From NCBI RefSeq assembly GCF_001649575.2, contig NC_051440.1:17820977-17884976 (forward strand): a stretch of 64,000 bases of DNA. The letters are read 5' to 3'. Origin of the DNA: Kryptolebias marmoratus (taxonomy: Eukaryota; Chordata; Actinopteri; Cyprinodontiformes; Rivulidae). Positions 56,429 through 64,000 of this stretch are shown here, piece after piece. A model generated the notes under the pieces. It saw only the letters and a program-made list of their open reading frames with translations, was not told the DNA's origin and made no database searches. Each line of letters starts with the position of its first letter. Within the stretch, counting starts at the first letter, position 1. Both the position numbers and the translations under genes were made by a program.

Positions 56429-58260
56429 AAACACACACTTTCAGTTGGGGCCTCCATCCAATGACGGCATCCAGTTTCAAACTGAAGGCCATAATCAGCC
56501 TTCAAGGGAGAAAGTTGGTCCACACTTTCTGCTGCATGGATGTCAGGGTGGGAGGTGGAGGCAGACATCTTTAAATTAAAGCACCCGCTGATTAGCCCCG
56601 CGCTGGTCGGGCAAAACTGGGAATTAGTCTGGAGCAGCGAGTCTGTGAGTCAGCAGGGGTGAAGGCAGCAAATTATACAGAAGGTCTGCCCATCCATTAA
56701 GAATCGCAGTTAAACAAAGACGATTTGTCTTCATTAATGAAACCTAATTTGTGCAAGAGCTCCAACAGTGTGTAAGGGTTTTTGTTTTTTTTAAAAGCCT
56801 TAACTGGATTTATGCAGTTACCATTATTAAACGCTTTTTTTTTTTTATTTGCAGAGAACACGCAGAGACACGTTCAGTCCGTGGGCCTTGCGTTAAATTT
56901 AGCGAAGTTTGTGTTGATTTGCTTCACGGAGGCAAGCAGAAGCAACAAAACAGATAACAGGCGCAGAGAGAGCTGCATAAAAATGCAGCGGTAACGCGCC
57001 CTGACCGAAAACCGAAATGATCAACAGCCGCTCACGTAGTACGGAGCTGCGGCGATTTCAGTTTTAGTTTTTTAAAAATCTACTCAACTCATACATTAAA
57101 ATCTCCCATAATGCTAGATTTCTGTTCGGCTATGGCAGCCGTTAGACTTTACATTCCTTTCATCTACAAAGCACGAGCATATAGCTGCACATAAGAGGAT
57201 TAACGAGATGTTCAAAATCTACCCCTAAACTATCCTGGGAGAGAAACACACTTGTACTAAAGCTGACACCGAGGAAAAAGTGTTGTTTTTTTTTTATTTT
57301 TCCTGCATCCAGCTGGGTGACTTTATTCAAACTGAGAAAATCGAGTTGACGAGATCAGAAACTGATGTTACAGCACCGTTTGGAATGAAGAAAAACAAGC
57401 ACTCACCTGTGCCTCGTCCTGAATAACACGGTACTGCTCCTTCCAGACGGAAATCTTGGAAGCTTCGTCTTTCCTGAGAGCGCGCTCCTTTTTTAACTCG
57501 GGGCTCCAGAAGGTTTTAATGGAGTTCATGGAGGAGCTCAGTTTGCTCTCCTTGACTTCCACGTCGCGCCGCAGCAACTCGTTTTCCCGCAGAACCTGAA
57601 AGGGGAGGGGGGAGAATGAATGAATGAATAAATGAATGGAATTTCATCTCGTTCATTAGGATTTCCACACCCTTTACAGAGGAAATGGGCAAACTACGAG
57701 AAGCGTCAGCGAAATACCTCTTTGAGTTGGGCCTGCAGGTCAAGGATGGTGTTGTCTCTGGCCTGTCTTAGAGAATGAGGGACTGTGGACGCCATGTGGT
57801 GGTCCCCGAACGCTAGAGCGTCGCCTGCCATCATGCCTGCTGGCAGCACTGCGTTGGCGGGCACAGTGGTGGAGATATTTGGCGTGCTAGCTGCTACGAC
57901 TCCACCGCTGCTTCTCGACCCATAAGTCACCCTCTGCCTCCCCGTGGCAGTCACAGTCCCGCCACTTTTGGGAATGTGGTCGCCTGCCATGGCGACCTCG
58001 TTATCGCTCAGGTACATTGGTCCTGAGGTGGCGTACGCAGCGTTGAGGGACTGGATGTTTTCCATGGACAGGGTCTTGCCTCCTGCTCCTCCGGGACCTC
58101 CACCGCTGCCGCCAGTGCTGTTGGTGCGTCGGTGTCCCATCCGAGGAGAGCGGGGCAGGCGAGGCGAGCGACCAGATCCCTGATTACTGCCGCCGCCTCC
58201 GTCTCTTCCTCCGCTGTGGTTGGCATCCCCTCTGCCAACGGAGCGAGCGCTGCCGTACAT
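45228..58260 (-). CDS. erc1: ERC1 / ELKS / CAST-family active-zone scaffold protein, complete, 19 coding exons
   Basis: Coiled-coil scaffold that binds RIM, liprin-alpha and Rab6, and organises presynaptic active zones and cortical exocytosis sites. Coding exons in transcript order: 57718-58260, 57407-57595, 54726-55017, 53831-53958, 53653-53727, 53402-53557, 53143-53310, 52836-53003, 52598-52735, 52337-52477, 52023-52163, 51715-51908, 50026-50161, 49811-49942, 48468-48628, 48134-48281, 47056-47151, 46207-46392, 45228-45365. They sum to 3330 nt, 1109 residues plus stop. Human ERC1 is 1116. The protein starts MYGSARSVGRG, with a Gly/Ser/Arg-rich head to about residue 170, and is then nearly continuous coiled coil. 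Markers include SIKTFWSPELKKERALRKDE, FSDSKQHIEVLKESLTAKEQ and SVQITAEREMVLAQEE. The last 60 residues match the FIP-type Rab-binding end (QNRSKLKLYIAHL, QQIADYCPDILEQVVNALEE). All junctions are in frame. One donor is GC (see separate entry). Residues near the start that differ from mammals are Gly/Asn-rich insertions. Confidence 0.96.
45665..46040 (+). repeat. Dispersed repeat family R1, copy 8, in an erc1 intron
   Basis: It lies between the last two erc1 coding exons, antisense to the gene. It contains CTCTCAGCTACTACCACATC, GGCGGCCATCTTGAATTGGA and GGTGGTTCATGAGATGTTTT in family order. Confidence 0.7.
46859..46885 (-). CDS. erc1: erc1 alternative terminal exon encoding the GIWA PDZ-binding tail
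   Basis: Inside the intron between exons 17 and 18, the minus strand reads CTAACAG|GAT GAC GAG GAG GGT ATT TGG GCG TAG, that is DDEEGIWA-stop. Exon 17 ends in phase 0 with KPSPDQ, so splicing to this acceptor gives KPSPDQ-DDEEGIWA. This is the C-terminus known for ERC2/CAST and for the brain ERC1 B form that binds the RIM PDZ domain. The resulting protein would be 1010 residues and would lack the FIP-RBD end. At nine codons the exon is below ORF-finder thresholds. The sequence is seen directly, and use in transcripts is inferred from the family. Confidence 0.85.
   Translation of the reverse strand, partial: DDEEGIWA
48638..48661 (+). repeat. (CA)n adjacent to the erc1 exon 15 acceptor
   Basis: On the gene strand this is a TG tract ending about 9 bases before the TTCCCAG acceptor at 48629. 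It occupies the usual polypyrimidine position. GT tracts next to acceptors are known to modulate splicing through TG-binding proteins. Confidence 0.8.
54726..55017 (-). CDS. erc1: erc1 coding exon 3, ending at a GC donor
   Basis: The acceptor is CCGCAG|CATCTG (AG at 55019-55018). The exon encodes HLQMTVQALQDELRIQRDLN through ELFLLRKTLEEMELRI to LLEMLQSK plus the first base of glycine. Only a cut AAAG|GCAGGT (GC at 54725-54724) keeps the frame into the next exon (GG CCA TCT GCC, SKG-PSAKA, like human SKG-LSAKA). The nearby canonical alternative AAAGGCAG|GTTTGA shifts the frame and terminates after about 45 codons. Confidence 0.85.
56030..56275 (-). repeat. Dispersed repeat family R1, copy 9, in an erc1 intron
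   Basis: Reverse-orientation copy between erc1 exons 2 and 3. It has CGATGAAACTTGCAC, the GTTTTACAGATGCAG block and the GGCGATATGCATTTCTT end. Confidence 0.6.
56397..56427 (+). repeat. (CA)n microsatellite in erc1 intron
   Basis: An uninterrupted CA tract of about 30 bp in the intron between erc1 exons 2 and 3. Confidence 0.9.
57718..58260 (-). CDS. erc1: erc1 coding exon 1 (start codon exon)
   Basis: 181 codons from ATG at 58260, context CAGAAGATGT with A or G at -3. It encodes MYGSARSVGRGDANHSGG, then GRSPRLPRSPRMGHRRTNST, SMENIQSLNAAYATSGPMYL and STVPHSLRQARDNTILDLQ, as in vertebrate ERC1. The donor is AAAGAG|GTATTT (GT at 57717-57716). The residues between the conserved blocks are richer in Gly than in mammals. 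Confidence 0.93.
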
Positions 58261-58361
58261 CTTCTGCTAAGCTGGGAAAGAAAAGGAGCTAACAGCAGAA
58301 CCGAAGCACAACCACAAGTGTGTGGGTATCTCCTTTCAGATTTTGTGCTTTGCCCCTCTAC

Positions 58362-58480
58362 CAGTTGGACAAATTCGTGGTGATCCTGCTTCAGCTGGTG
58401 GCGGAGGAAGAAATAGTCATGATATAACCAAAGTTTCCTGCTCTCCAACTTAAGAGCTGATGATGCAAGTAAACACCAAC
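58362..58480 (-). other. erc1: Possible erc1 5' untranslated exon
   Basis: On the minus strand a very strong acceptor (a run of about 15 T, then ACAG, AG at 58482-58481) opens a segment that can end at CAACTG|GTAGAG (GT at 58361-58360). A second acceptor TTTCTTTCCCAG at 58273-58272 then leads into the start exon 11 bases before the ATG. Either a separate 119-nt untranslated exon with a 90-bp intron, or one longer exon 1 with two alternative acceptors, fits the sequence. Confidence 0.35.
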
Positions 58481-58499
58481 CTGTAAAAAAAAAAAAAAA

Positions 58500-60346
58500 G
58501 ACAAAAAGAAAGTCACTCCTTAACAAGATAACAGAGCTCAGAATACATGTCAAACTGGTATGAAAACCCAACGTACTGCGGGTAGGTTACACAGAGTTAA
58601 CTGAACCTCCTCCAGCAGCACAGACCGTTATGTAACTAAAGTCCTGTCTTACAACATTTGAGCTATGTTATACTTCCAATCCACACAGATGGAGCACAGC
58701 TTCCACTTGATTACTTTTACTTTCAGAAAGTTCACATCAAAAAAATAAATAAAAGACTGCTTCTTAACATAAAAATGTTCGTTTCATTTTGCAGCACGCA
58801 AATGCTGTGGTTTCTGGCACTCCTGGTATTAAAGATCTTCCTGAAATACTTTGTTCTTTTCCATAAAACAAAGTACTCCAAAGACAATTTATAACAATGA
58901 TTATAAATGATGAAATGAAACTAAAATACAACCAACTTTAAGAGAAAAAACGTCAAGAAATGTAAAATATAGTCAAGTATTGGAGTTCTATTTAGTGTCG
59001 CTGTGTTTAAAACTTAACAAAAAGCAGCTCTATGTAAGTAGGTACAATAGTAACTGATGTTTTATCCTGTTTTTAGTGAGTGTGTGTAAAATATCTCACG
59101 AACCGGTGGGCAAATTTTAATGAAACTTGCAAAAAGTAATCGCTGGATGAACGTCTACAGCTGTAAGTTTTGGAGTACACCAGCTTTACGATGGCCGTCG
59201 CAGCCAAGTGACATAAAAAAACCCCACAAAGATGGCTTTAACGCAGTCAGTCTTGCAGATATCGAGCTAAAACTTTGGCGTGGTAGTAGCTAAGGGTCGT
59301 TCACAAAACGTGACATGTCATAAGGTTTGACAGAAATTTGACAGAAACAGCTGCATTTCTTATAAAGAGATGATTTCAGTCTGAAACTGTGGCGTGAAAG
59401 GCGGCGGGCGACATGCATTCCTTCAACAAGTCTTGGGCCTCTCATTTGAATATATTAAATGTCACCCAGAATTGTTAAATACCTGCTTTTTTAAAATTTT
59501 CAATATCTGTGTTTGTATTTTCCAGCTTAATGTACGTGTAGTTTCATAATGGCACACATTAACACATTGTAATGACAATTTCCCTTCAAATTTCAAAGGA
59601 CCAAAGCCTAATAAGTGCATGTTTATAGGGGTTTTAGGTTTAAATATAAGGAAAAAGGGGTTAAAAGAGCAAACTGCAGCATGAAATGTGCCCCTTTTAT
59701 AGCTGTTTTTAGTGCTGAGAATAAAAATATTGTAAGTGTGGCCCTGCAAGCAGCAAAGCCTGTTCATTTTTTACACCTAAAACTGTTGCTGTGAGGCGAA
59801 TTTATGTCAGATTTTGCATTTTATCCTGCAAAATAAAAACCAATTCTCTCGGAAACAATGTGCTGACGCTTAGATTAATACCAACCAAGGAGAGTGGAGA
59901 AAAAAAAGAGGGGATTGTGAGGAGAAAAAAAGAAAATCTTGGGTTGGAGCAATTTACACAAATAGAAATAAGAAGGTGTCGAAATGTTAGCTATCAGACT
60001 GTAGTCACGATTTTATAACAAAAAAAGAAAAAAGGGGTGCGTTTAGCTACGACCGAGCACAGCGTTTGGAAACACCCATCAAACCATATCCATTTTCCTC
60101 ACCCCCCTGCTGAACGGGTTGTCGTTTTTTTTTTCTTTACCTTTCCTCCCTTCTTCTACAAGCCCCAGAGTCTCCTGAATTGTCCAAGAAAGACCAAACG
60201 GAGAAGCTAGCTCAAACCGAAACGCACGAGCGAAGCTAAAATCTCGATTTGTGTGTTTTAGTCGCTAACACAATAGCCAGTAGTAAAGGGAGAGAAGGGG
60301 AGGAAAAAAAACGGAAAAAAACGGAAAACCTCTTCAGGAAAACTAC
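58500..60346 (-). other. erc1: erc1 5' intron, no coding content
   Basis: AT-rich intronic sequence between the putative untranslated first exon and the start exon. It contains one copy of the dispersed repeat family (59085-59450). I see nothing else that can be supported. Confidence 0.5.
59085..59450 (-). repeat. Dispersed repeat family R1, copy 10, in the erc1 5' intron
   Basis: A well-preserved reverse copy. ATCTCACGAACCGGTGG leads through GGCGTGGTAGTAGCTAAGG to CGTGAAAGGCGGCGGGCGAC and GGGCCTCTCATTTGA. It gives a clear view of the CA-distal end of the family. Confidence 0.7.
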
Positions 60347-60600
60347 CTTTCGTCGATGTGTGGCGGAGCTCTGATCGGTGCCAGAGCTCAGTCCTCCTCC
60401 CGGCAGGCGGAACTGTACATGTTACGTGAATTTTGTCGGTATACGGTTATCGTATTTTCCCATCTTTCTGCCAGCGGCGGCGGCGGCGGCGGCGGCGGCT
60501 CAGGAGAGCCAGGGCGCCTCGGTGACGTCAAGCCCCCCGGTGCGCGTTCACGAGAGCCTGCCTCGCCACGCTTGAGTTTTAAACGCGCGGTCACGAGCGC
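60347..60600 (-). promoter_or_regulatory. erc1: erc1 promoter and first untranslated exon
   Basis: GC-rich, CpG-containing island-like sequence with a (GGC)n tract at 60474-60499. On the minus strand it ends at a donor-like ACGAAAG|GTAGTT (exon end 60347). This lies 2 kb upstream of the coding start, where the vertebrate gene has a non-coding first exon. The transcription start is not fixed. Confidence 0.5.
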
Positions 60601-60763
60601 CCCCATGACTGGAGCAGCAGGCAGCAGCTACAACCAATAGCACAAAACAGATATAAAATCTTCAAAATCCCAACCTTCTGCCATTAAGGAAAAATACAAA
60701 AAAGAAAGAAACATACTTGTGCTATACATGATCTAATAAAGCAGCTGTGACCAAGCTACAACA

Positions 60764-61633
60764 TGTGTCAAACTCAAGCCCCCCGGGCCAGATCCGGCCC
60801 TTGGTAACATTTTATCTGGCCCCCTCTCAAGATAACATTTCAATGTTATTCGGTCTGGCCCTGCAGTTTGTGACAAACTGAGGTTCTATTGCTGGAGATA
60901 GACAGCAGCTTCACATGACCCGAGAAGGAGAAGCAGGTAAAGAATGGATGGATGGATAAAGGGATGGACAGATTGAAGGATGTTTGGATGGATGGATGGA
61001 TGGATGGATGGATGGATGGATGGATGGATGGATGGATGGATGGATGGATGGATGGATGGATGGATGGATGGATGGATGGATGGATGGATGGATGGATGGA
61101 TGGATGGATGGATGGATAGATGGATGGATGGAAACAAGCCTTTTTGTGACACTTCGAAGCCAAGAAAATTCTGTTTTTAATTTCTCAGTAATCTTTGATT
61201 TTTGACGTGGAAACAGAGAAAATCAAATGTGTCAACAAACTCTTGTTGATAAACTTGCAGCCAAGAAACAATATTAGATATCTGACTTGAGTTAATGTGC
61301 ATGGTTAACTCAAGTGTCTGCTTCAGTGTATTTTGTCTTCTTTTAGTATTTTCTTCTTGTTCCAAAGTTAATGTTTGCAGCTGTATGAATGGATTGCTGT
61401 TTATGACTTCTTAGCTGTTTTAATGGAGATTGTTAACCATGTCTTTTTAAGTCAAATCTATTTTTCTATGTTCATGCTTGTTCTTAATTATATATAATAT
61501 GCTACTGGGAAAATATGAATGATTTGACATATAATACCTAAAACTAGGGTTAATTTATGAATTTTTTTTTAATAAATATTGATCCAGATTGACTCTTGGC
61601 TAGGATCAAGTGTAGCTGAGTTTGACGCCCCTG
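60764..61633. mobile_element. Non-autonomous hAT-like element carrying a (GGAT)n array
   Basis: The left end is TGTGTCAAACTCAAG followed by GGGCCAGATCCGGCCC, and the right end is TGAGTTTGACGCCCCTG. The ends share a perfect 10-bp inverted repeat (GTCAAACTCA at 60767-60776, TGAGTTTGAC at 61617-61626). Ends of this type (CAGGGGTGTCAAACTCA) are common on vertebrate hAT/Charlie-like elements. The element is about 870 bp with no transposase ORF. The interior has a (GGAT)n microsatellite and AT-rich sequence. No clear 8-bp target duplication is visible. Confidence 0.5.
60985..61133 (+). repeat. (GGAT)n tetranucleotide microsatellite
   Basis: About 37 nearly perfect GGAT units, with one GATA variant near 61117. 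It lies inside the hAT-like element. Its frames translate to WMDG or SIHP repeats, which are artefacts. Confidence 0.95.
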
Positions 61634-61639
61634 AAATAG

Positions 61640-62340
61640 AGGGGTAAAAAATGGTGGAATCATGAGAAAACCCCCTGCACCATTCATCCTTTGTTTGCTT
61701 TCCTGCCAGCTTGAATCCTCTGAGGCGTGGACCTAAGTGATGACAAACAGTACTCTTCGTCAGTCTGGCTCCAGCTGCCTCTTATCGCTGTTTGTCGGAT
61801 CAGCGTTGCAGGTTTGGAGTCTTATCATTGACCTTTTTGTTTTTCACCCCCAGAGATTATTTGCAGGCCATGCCATTTATATTAAATGTCTTTCTTGAAG
61901 GAAAGTTTTTGTGTCCTTTGGCAAGATGCATTATCGTCCTGAGAGATGACGTCATCATTGCCGAATGTTCTTTCAACTGATGGCTCCATAACGCCAACGT
62001 AGACTGTCATTTACTGAAGATGGAAAGACTACCATCTGACATCCAGTCACCCACAGTCCATGACTGTTTATCTTTAGCCCACTGTCACCTTGTCCTCTTC
62101 TTGTCCTCTTCTCTTGACTTTTCTGTCCTTAAATCCGATTCAACCAGAATTTGTCGTAGGTCAGACATGGTGGTCGTGTCTCTCTGGAACAAACGACGAG
62201 TCCAAGCTGACCCAACAGGTGTTAAGCGGGGTCGAGGTCAGGACTGCAGGCAGGTTGTTCCGTTTCCGTCCAAAATTCTGGCGGTAGTCTCTGATAATCC
62301 CCGCTCCGTGGGGGATGAGGGTCGTCTCCTTGGAGGGTAG
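61640..62340 (-). pseudogene. Decayed Tc1/mariner-like transposase fragments
   Basis: On the minus strand around 62250-62200 the sequence reads SPDLDPA-stop-HLLGQLGLV, resembling the Tc1 block SPDLNPIEHLWGEL. At about 61950-61920 it reads QDDNASCQR, resembling the catalytic block FQDDNAPCHR. Frames are broken and stops are frequent. On this strand the two blocks are in reverse order compared with a transposase, so they are probably pieces of two copies or a rearranged element. Confidence 0.4.
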
Positions 62341-62439
62341 AGTTTGGTCCCAGACTATGGAGATCTGTGGTTGTTCATTGGCATCTGGGGTACAAAAATG
62401 ATAAGCACAAGTGCATTTTCCTAAAAAGAGTGGCACCAT

Positions 62440-63660
62440 TTAAGGGGAAATGAACAGGCTTTCCAATGGCATGAGGTTGATCGCTTCGTTGTTTTTATTA
62501 CAACAAAGAAAACTCAAATTTCCTTACTTTTTGTGCTACATTTGGGTAAGTCTAAGAGACGAGTTGGGCAATTAGTGAAGAGTGGAAAACAACAAATATC
62601 AAATCAAGTTCACATTTTTTTAATGATTGTACTTTTATCATTTTCCAATATCACAAATGTTAACATAAAAAAAAAATAGGACATTATGGTTAATATGTTG
62701 ATTTAATTTCATTTTCCAATCAGCTTTCAGTGTAGATCAGTCTCTCCTTAAACTGTATTTTGTCCATTTCCTCCATATTCCTCCACATAAACTGTCTGTA
62801 GTTTTATTATATGTGTCACTTTTTACATCAAATAGATTTCTTCATCAATTTGGATCCATTCTTTTAAAGTTGCTGGGTCTGTCCAGTTCCATTTTCTTAT
62901 TTTTGCTTTTTTTACAAGCCACTGTAAAGATTTTAACCAGATATTTTCCTCTCTTTTTTTTCTCTACATAATAATCTGAGAAATTACCCAAACACAACAG
63001 GATCTTGAGGCAAATTATGTTCACTAATCTTTCTTCATTTATTCAATATTCCATTCCAAAAAAAGTTTTATTTTTTGAACATGTCCAGAACCTAACCCTA
63101 ATTGCATCGAAAACACTATTTCAACGGCTTTTTTTTCTTTTGGAAACTTTAATACATGTTGCTCTTCCAAGGAAACACATAACTTTTTGTTACTGTCAAA
63201 AGACGAGTAAACACACTGTAGGTGACAAAATAATGTGTGTTAGGAAGGGCTGGAGCAGTTGGTGAACAGGTTGAGTGGTGTCCACAGCAATGAATGTGTC
63301 AGCAACTAACCTATAATATAAACAGGGATAAAAAAAATCAGTTAAAATGTCTTAAAAACTACAGGAAAAGTATATGAAGTGTATGAAAGCACTCCTAAAA
63401 GCAGTGAGCATGTAGACTTCAAAATCCACCACCAGGGGGCAGTGCTTAACTTAGTGAAAATGATTGGGCAGAATTTTAGGTACAAAAATACATTTAAAAT
63501 CAAATTTTTAAGTAGATGCTGAAGGTTTACACCAGGCCCTCGTGGTGACATAAGGAAATGTATCTCGTTTATTATTATTTCAGGTGTAATTGGACGTGAA
63601 CTCGGTGTTAAAAATACAAGTTTATTGTGTCAACACAGGACTAACAAAATGCAGCTGTTT
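62440..63660. other. AT-rich intergenic sequence, nothing recognised
   Basis: Low-complexity AT-rich sequence between the transposon fragments and the NRF1-bearing promoter. Short ORFs have no features of genes. Confidence 0.5.
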
Positions 63661-63701
63661 CAGTGTTTATGTGCCATGATTGTGATGTTGGGTTTTATCT
63701 C

Positions 63702-63711
63702 GCGCATGCGC
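63702..63711. promoter_or_regulatory. NRF1-type palindrome upstream of a new gene
   Basis: GCGCATGCGC is the core NRF1 (nuclear respiratory factor 1) consensus, here in CGCGCATGCGCAC. It lies 114 bases before the ATG of the exon at 63825. NRF1 sites of this form are typical of TATA-less promoters of ubiquitously expressed genes. The site is seen directly, and its function is inferred. Confidence 0.6.
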
Positions 63712-63824
63712 ACTCCGTCCTTCCTCGGTCAATTTGTAGCAACTTCGTCACTTGCCTGAAAAGGAACTTTATATTTACGAAAAATAATAATGATCACTTA
63801 ACATTTCTGCGTTCGGTGACGGGA

Positions 63825-63928
63825 ATGCCGGACACTGGTACGCGTTTAATGCACGCAGGTTCAGATTTAAGTAAGAAAGGACGGTCTGAAGACGGATTTG
63901 ACGACACGGACTCTGACTTGGCGTTAAG
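63825..63928 (+). CDS. First coding exon of an unidentified gene (continues right of window)
   Basis: The ATG at 63825 (GGGAATGCC, G at -3) opens 34 codons plus two bases: MPDTGTRLMHAGSDLSKK, then GRSEDGFDDTDSDLALR. A consensus donor TTAAG|GTAAGC follows (GT at 63929-63930). The peptide is acidic and hydrophilic in its second half, with a DDTDSD cluster. I do not recognise the family. The same frame is open upstream to 63663, but that part crosses the promoter-like NRF1 site and looks untranslated. By human synteny a RAD52 orthologue might be expected on this side of erc1 in this orientation, but this peptide does not resemble the RAD52 N-terminus. Confidence 0.55.
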
Positions 63929-64000
63929 GTAAGCAGGTTCCGCACCCCGAACACCGGCCTGGCCTCCTTTTTTTGAGGAGCTTACGTCGCTAATGTTTTA

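Noticed and set aside
60846..61205. WMDG and SIHP repeat ORFs
   Set aside because: They are translations of the (GGAT)n microsatellite.
63663..63824. Upstream in-frame extension of the exon at 63825
   Set aside because: It overlaps the NRF1 promoter motif and the ATG at 63663 has no support. The 63825 start is the simpler choice.
63825..63928. RAD52 assignment from human synteny
   Set aside because: The peptide shows none of the RAD52 N-terminal residues, so no name was given.

Overview
The window is nuclear DNA from a ray-finned fish, probably a spiny-rayed (acanthomorph) teleost. The evidence is split vertebrate genes with GT-AG introns, very dense CA/TG microsatellites, fish-type interspersed repeats and fish-like protein variants. 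I cannot name the species. There are two assembly gaps (15987-16210 and 28045-28102). I see no rRNA, tRNA, CRISPR array or prokaryote-type operon.

Layout: (1) 1-25.4 kb is the 5' part of gse1 on the minus strand, a chromatin co-repressor subunit. Three coding exons are visible: a 37-nt start exon at 25359-25395, then 3120-3299 and 1682-1881. They are separated by a 22-kb first intron full of microsatellites, minisatellites and a few enhancer-like AT-rich blocks. The rest of gse1 lies left of the window. (2) 25.4-40.4 kb has no convincing coding gene. It holds the GGA-rich leader region of gse1, simple repeats and a 10-bp-unit minisatellite. (3) 40966-42177 (+) is fbxl14, a single-exon F-box/LRR ubiquitin-ligase receptor. 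(4) 45228-58260 (-) is a complete erc1 (ELKS/CAST active-zone scaffold). I resolved 19 coding exons giving 1109 residues, plus an alternative terminal exon at 46859-46885 that encodes the GIWA PDZ-binding tail. Its 5' untranslated exon and GC-rich promoter are near 60.35-60.6 kb. (5) 60.7-62.4 kb holds decayed DNA transposons. (6) 63.7-63.93 kb (+) has an NRF1-type promoter and the first coding exon of a gene I do not recognise.

fbxl14 and erc1 are convergent and their 3' ends are probably only about 250 bp apart. From established knowledge, the human FBXL14-ERC1 pair has the same tail-to-tail arrangement, whereas human GSE1 is on a different chromosome.

The least ordinary items are: the GIWA exon, a frame-preserving GC-AG intron in erc1, the tiny gse1 start exon 22 kb from exon 2, a dispersed repeat family with at least ten copies in both orientations and internal duplication, and two inverted arrays of one GCTA-rich minisatellite 3.7 kb apart. 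I did not find a clearly new functional system. The new-looking material is repeat biology and splice architecture.
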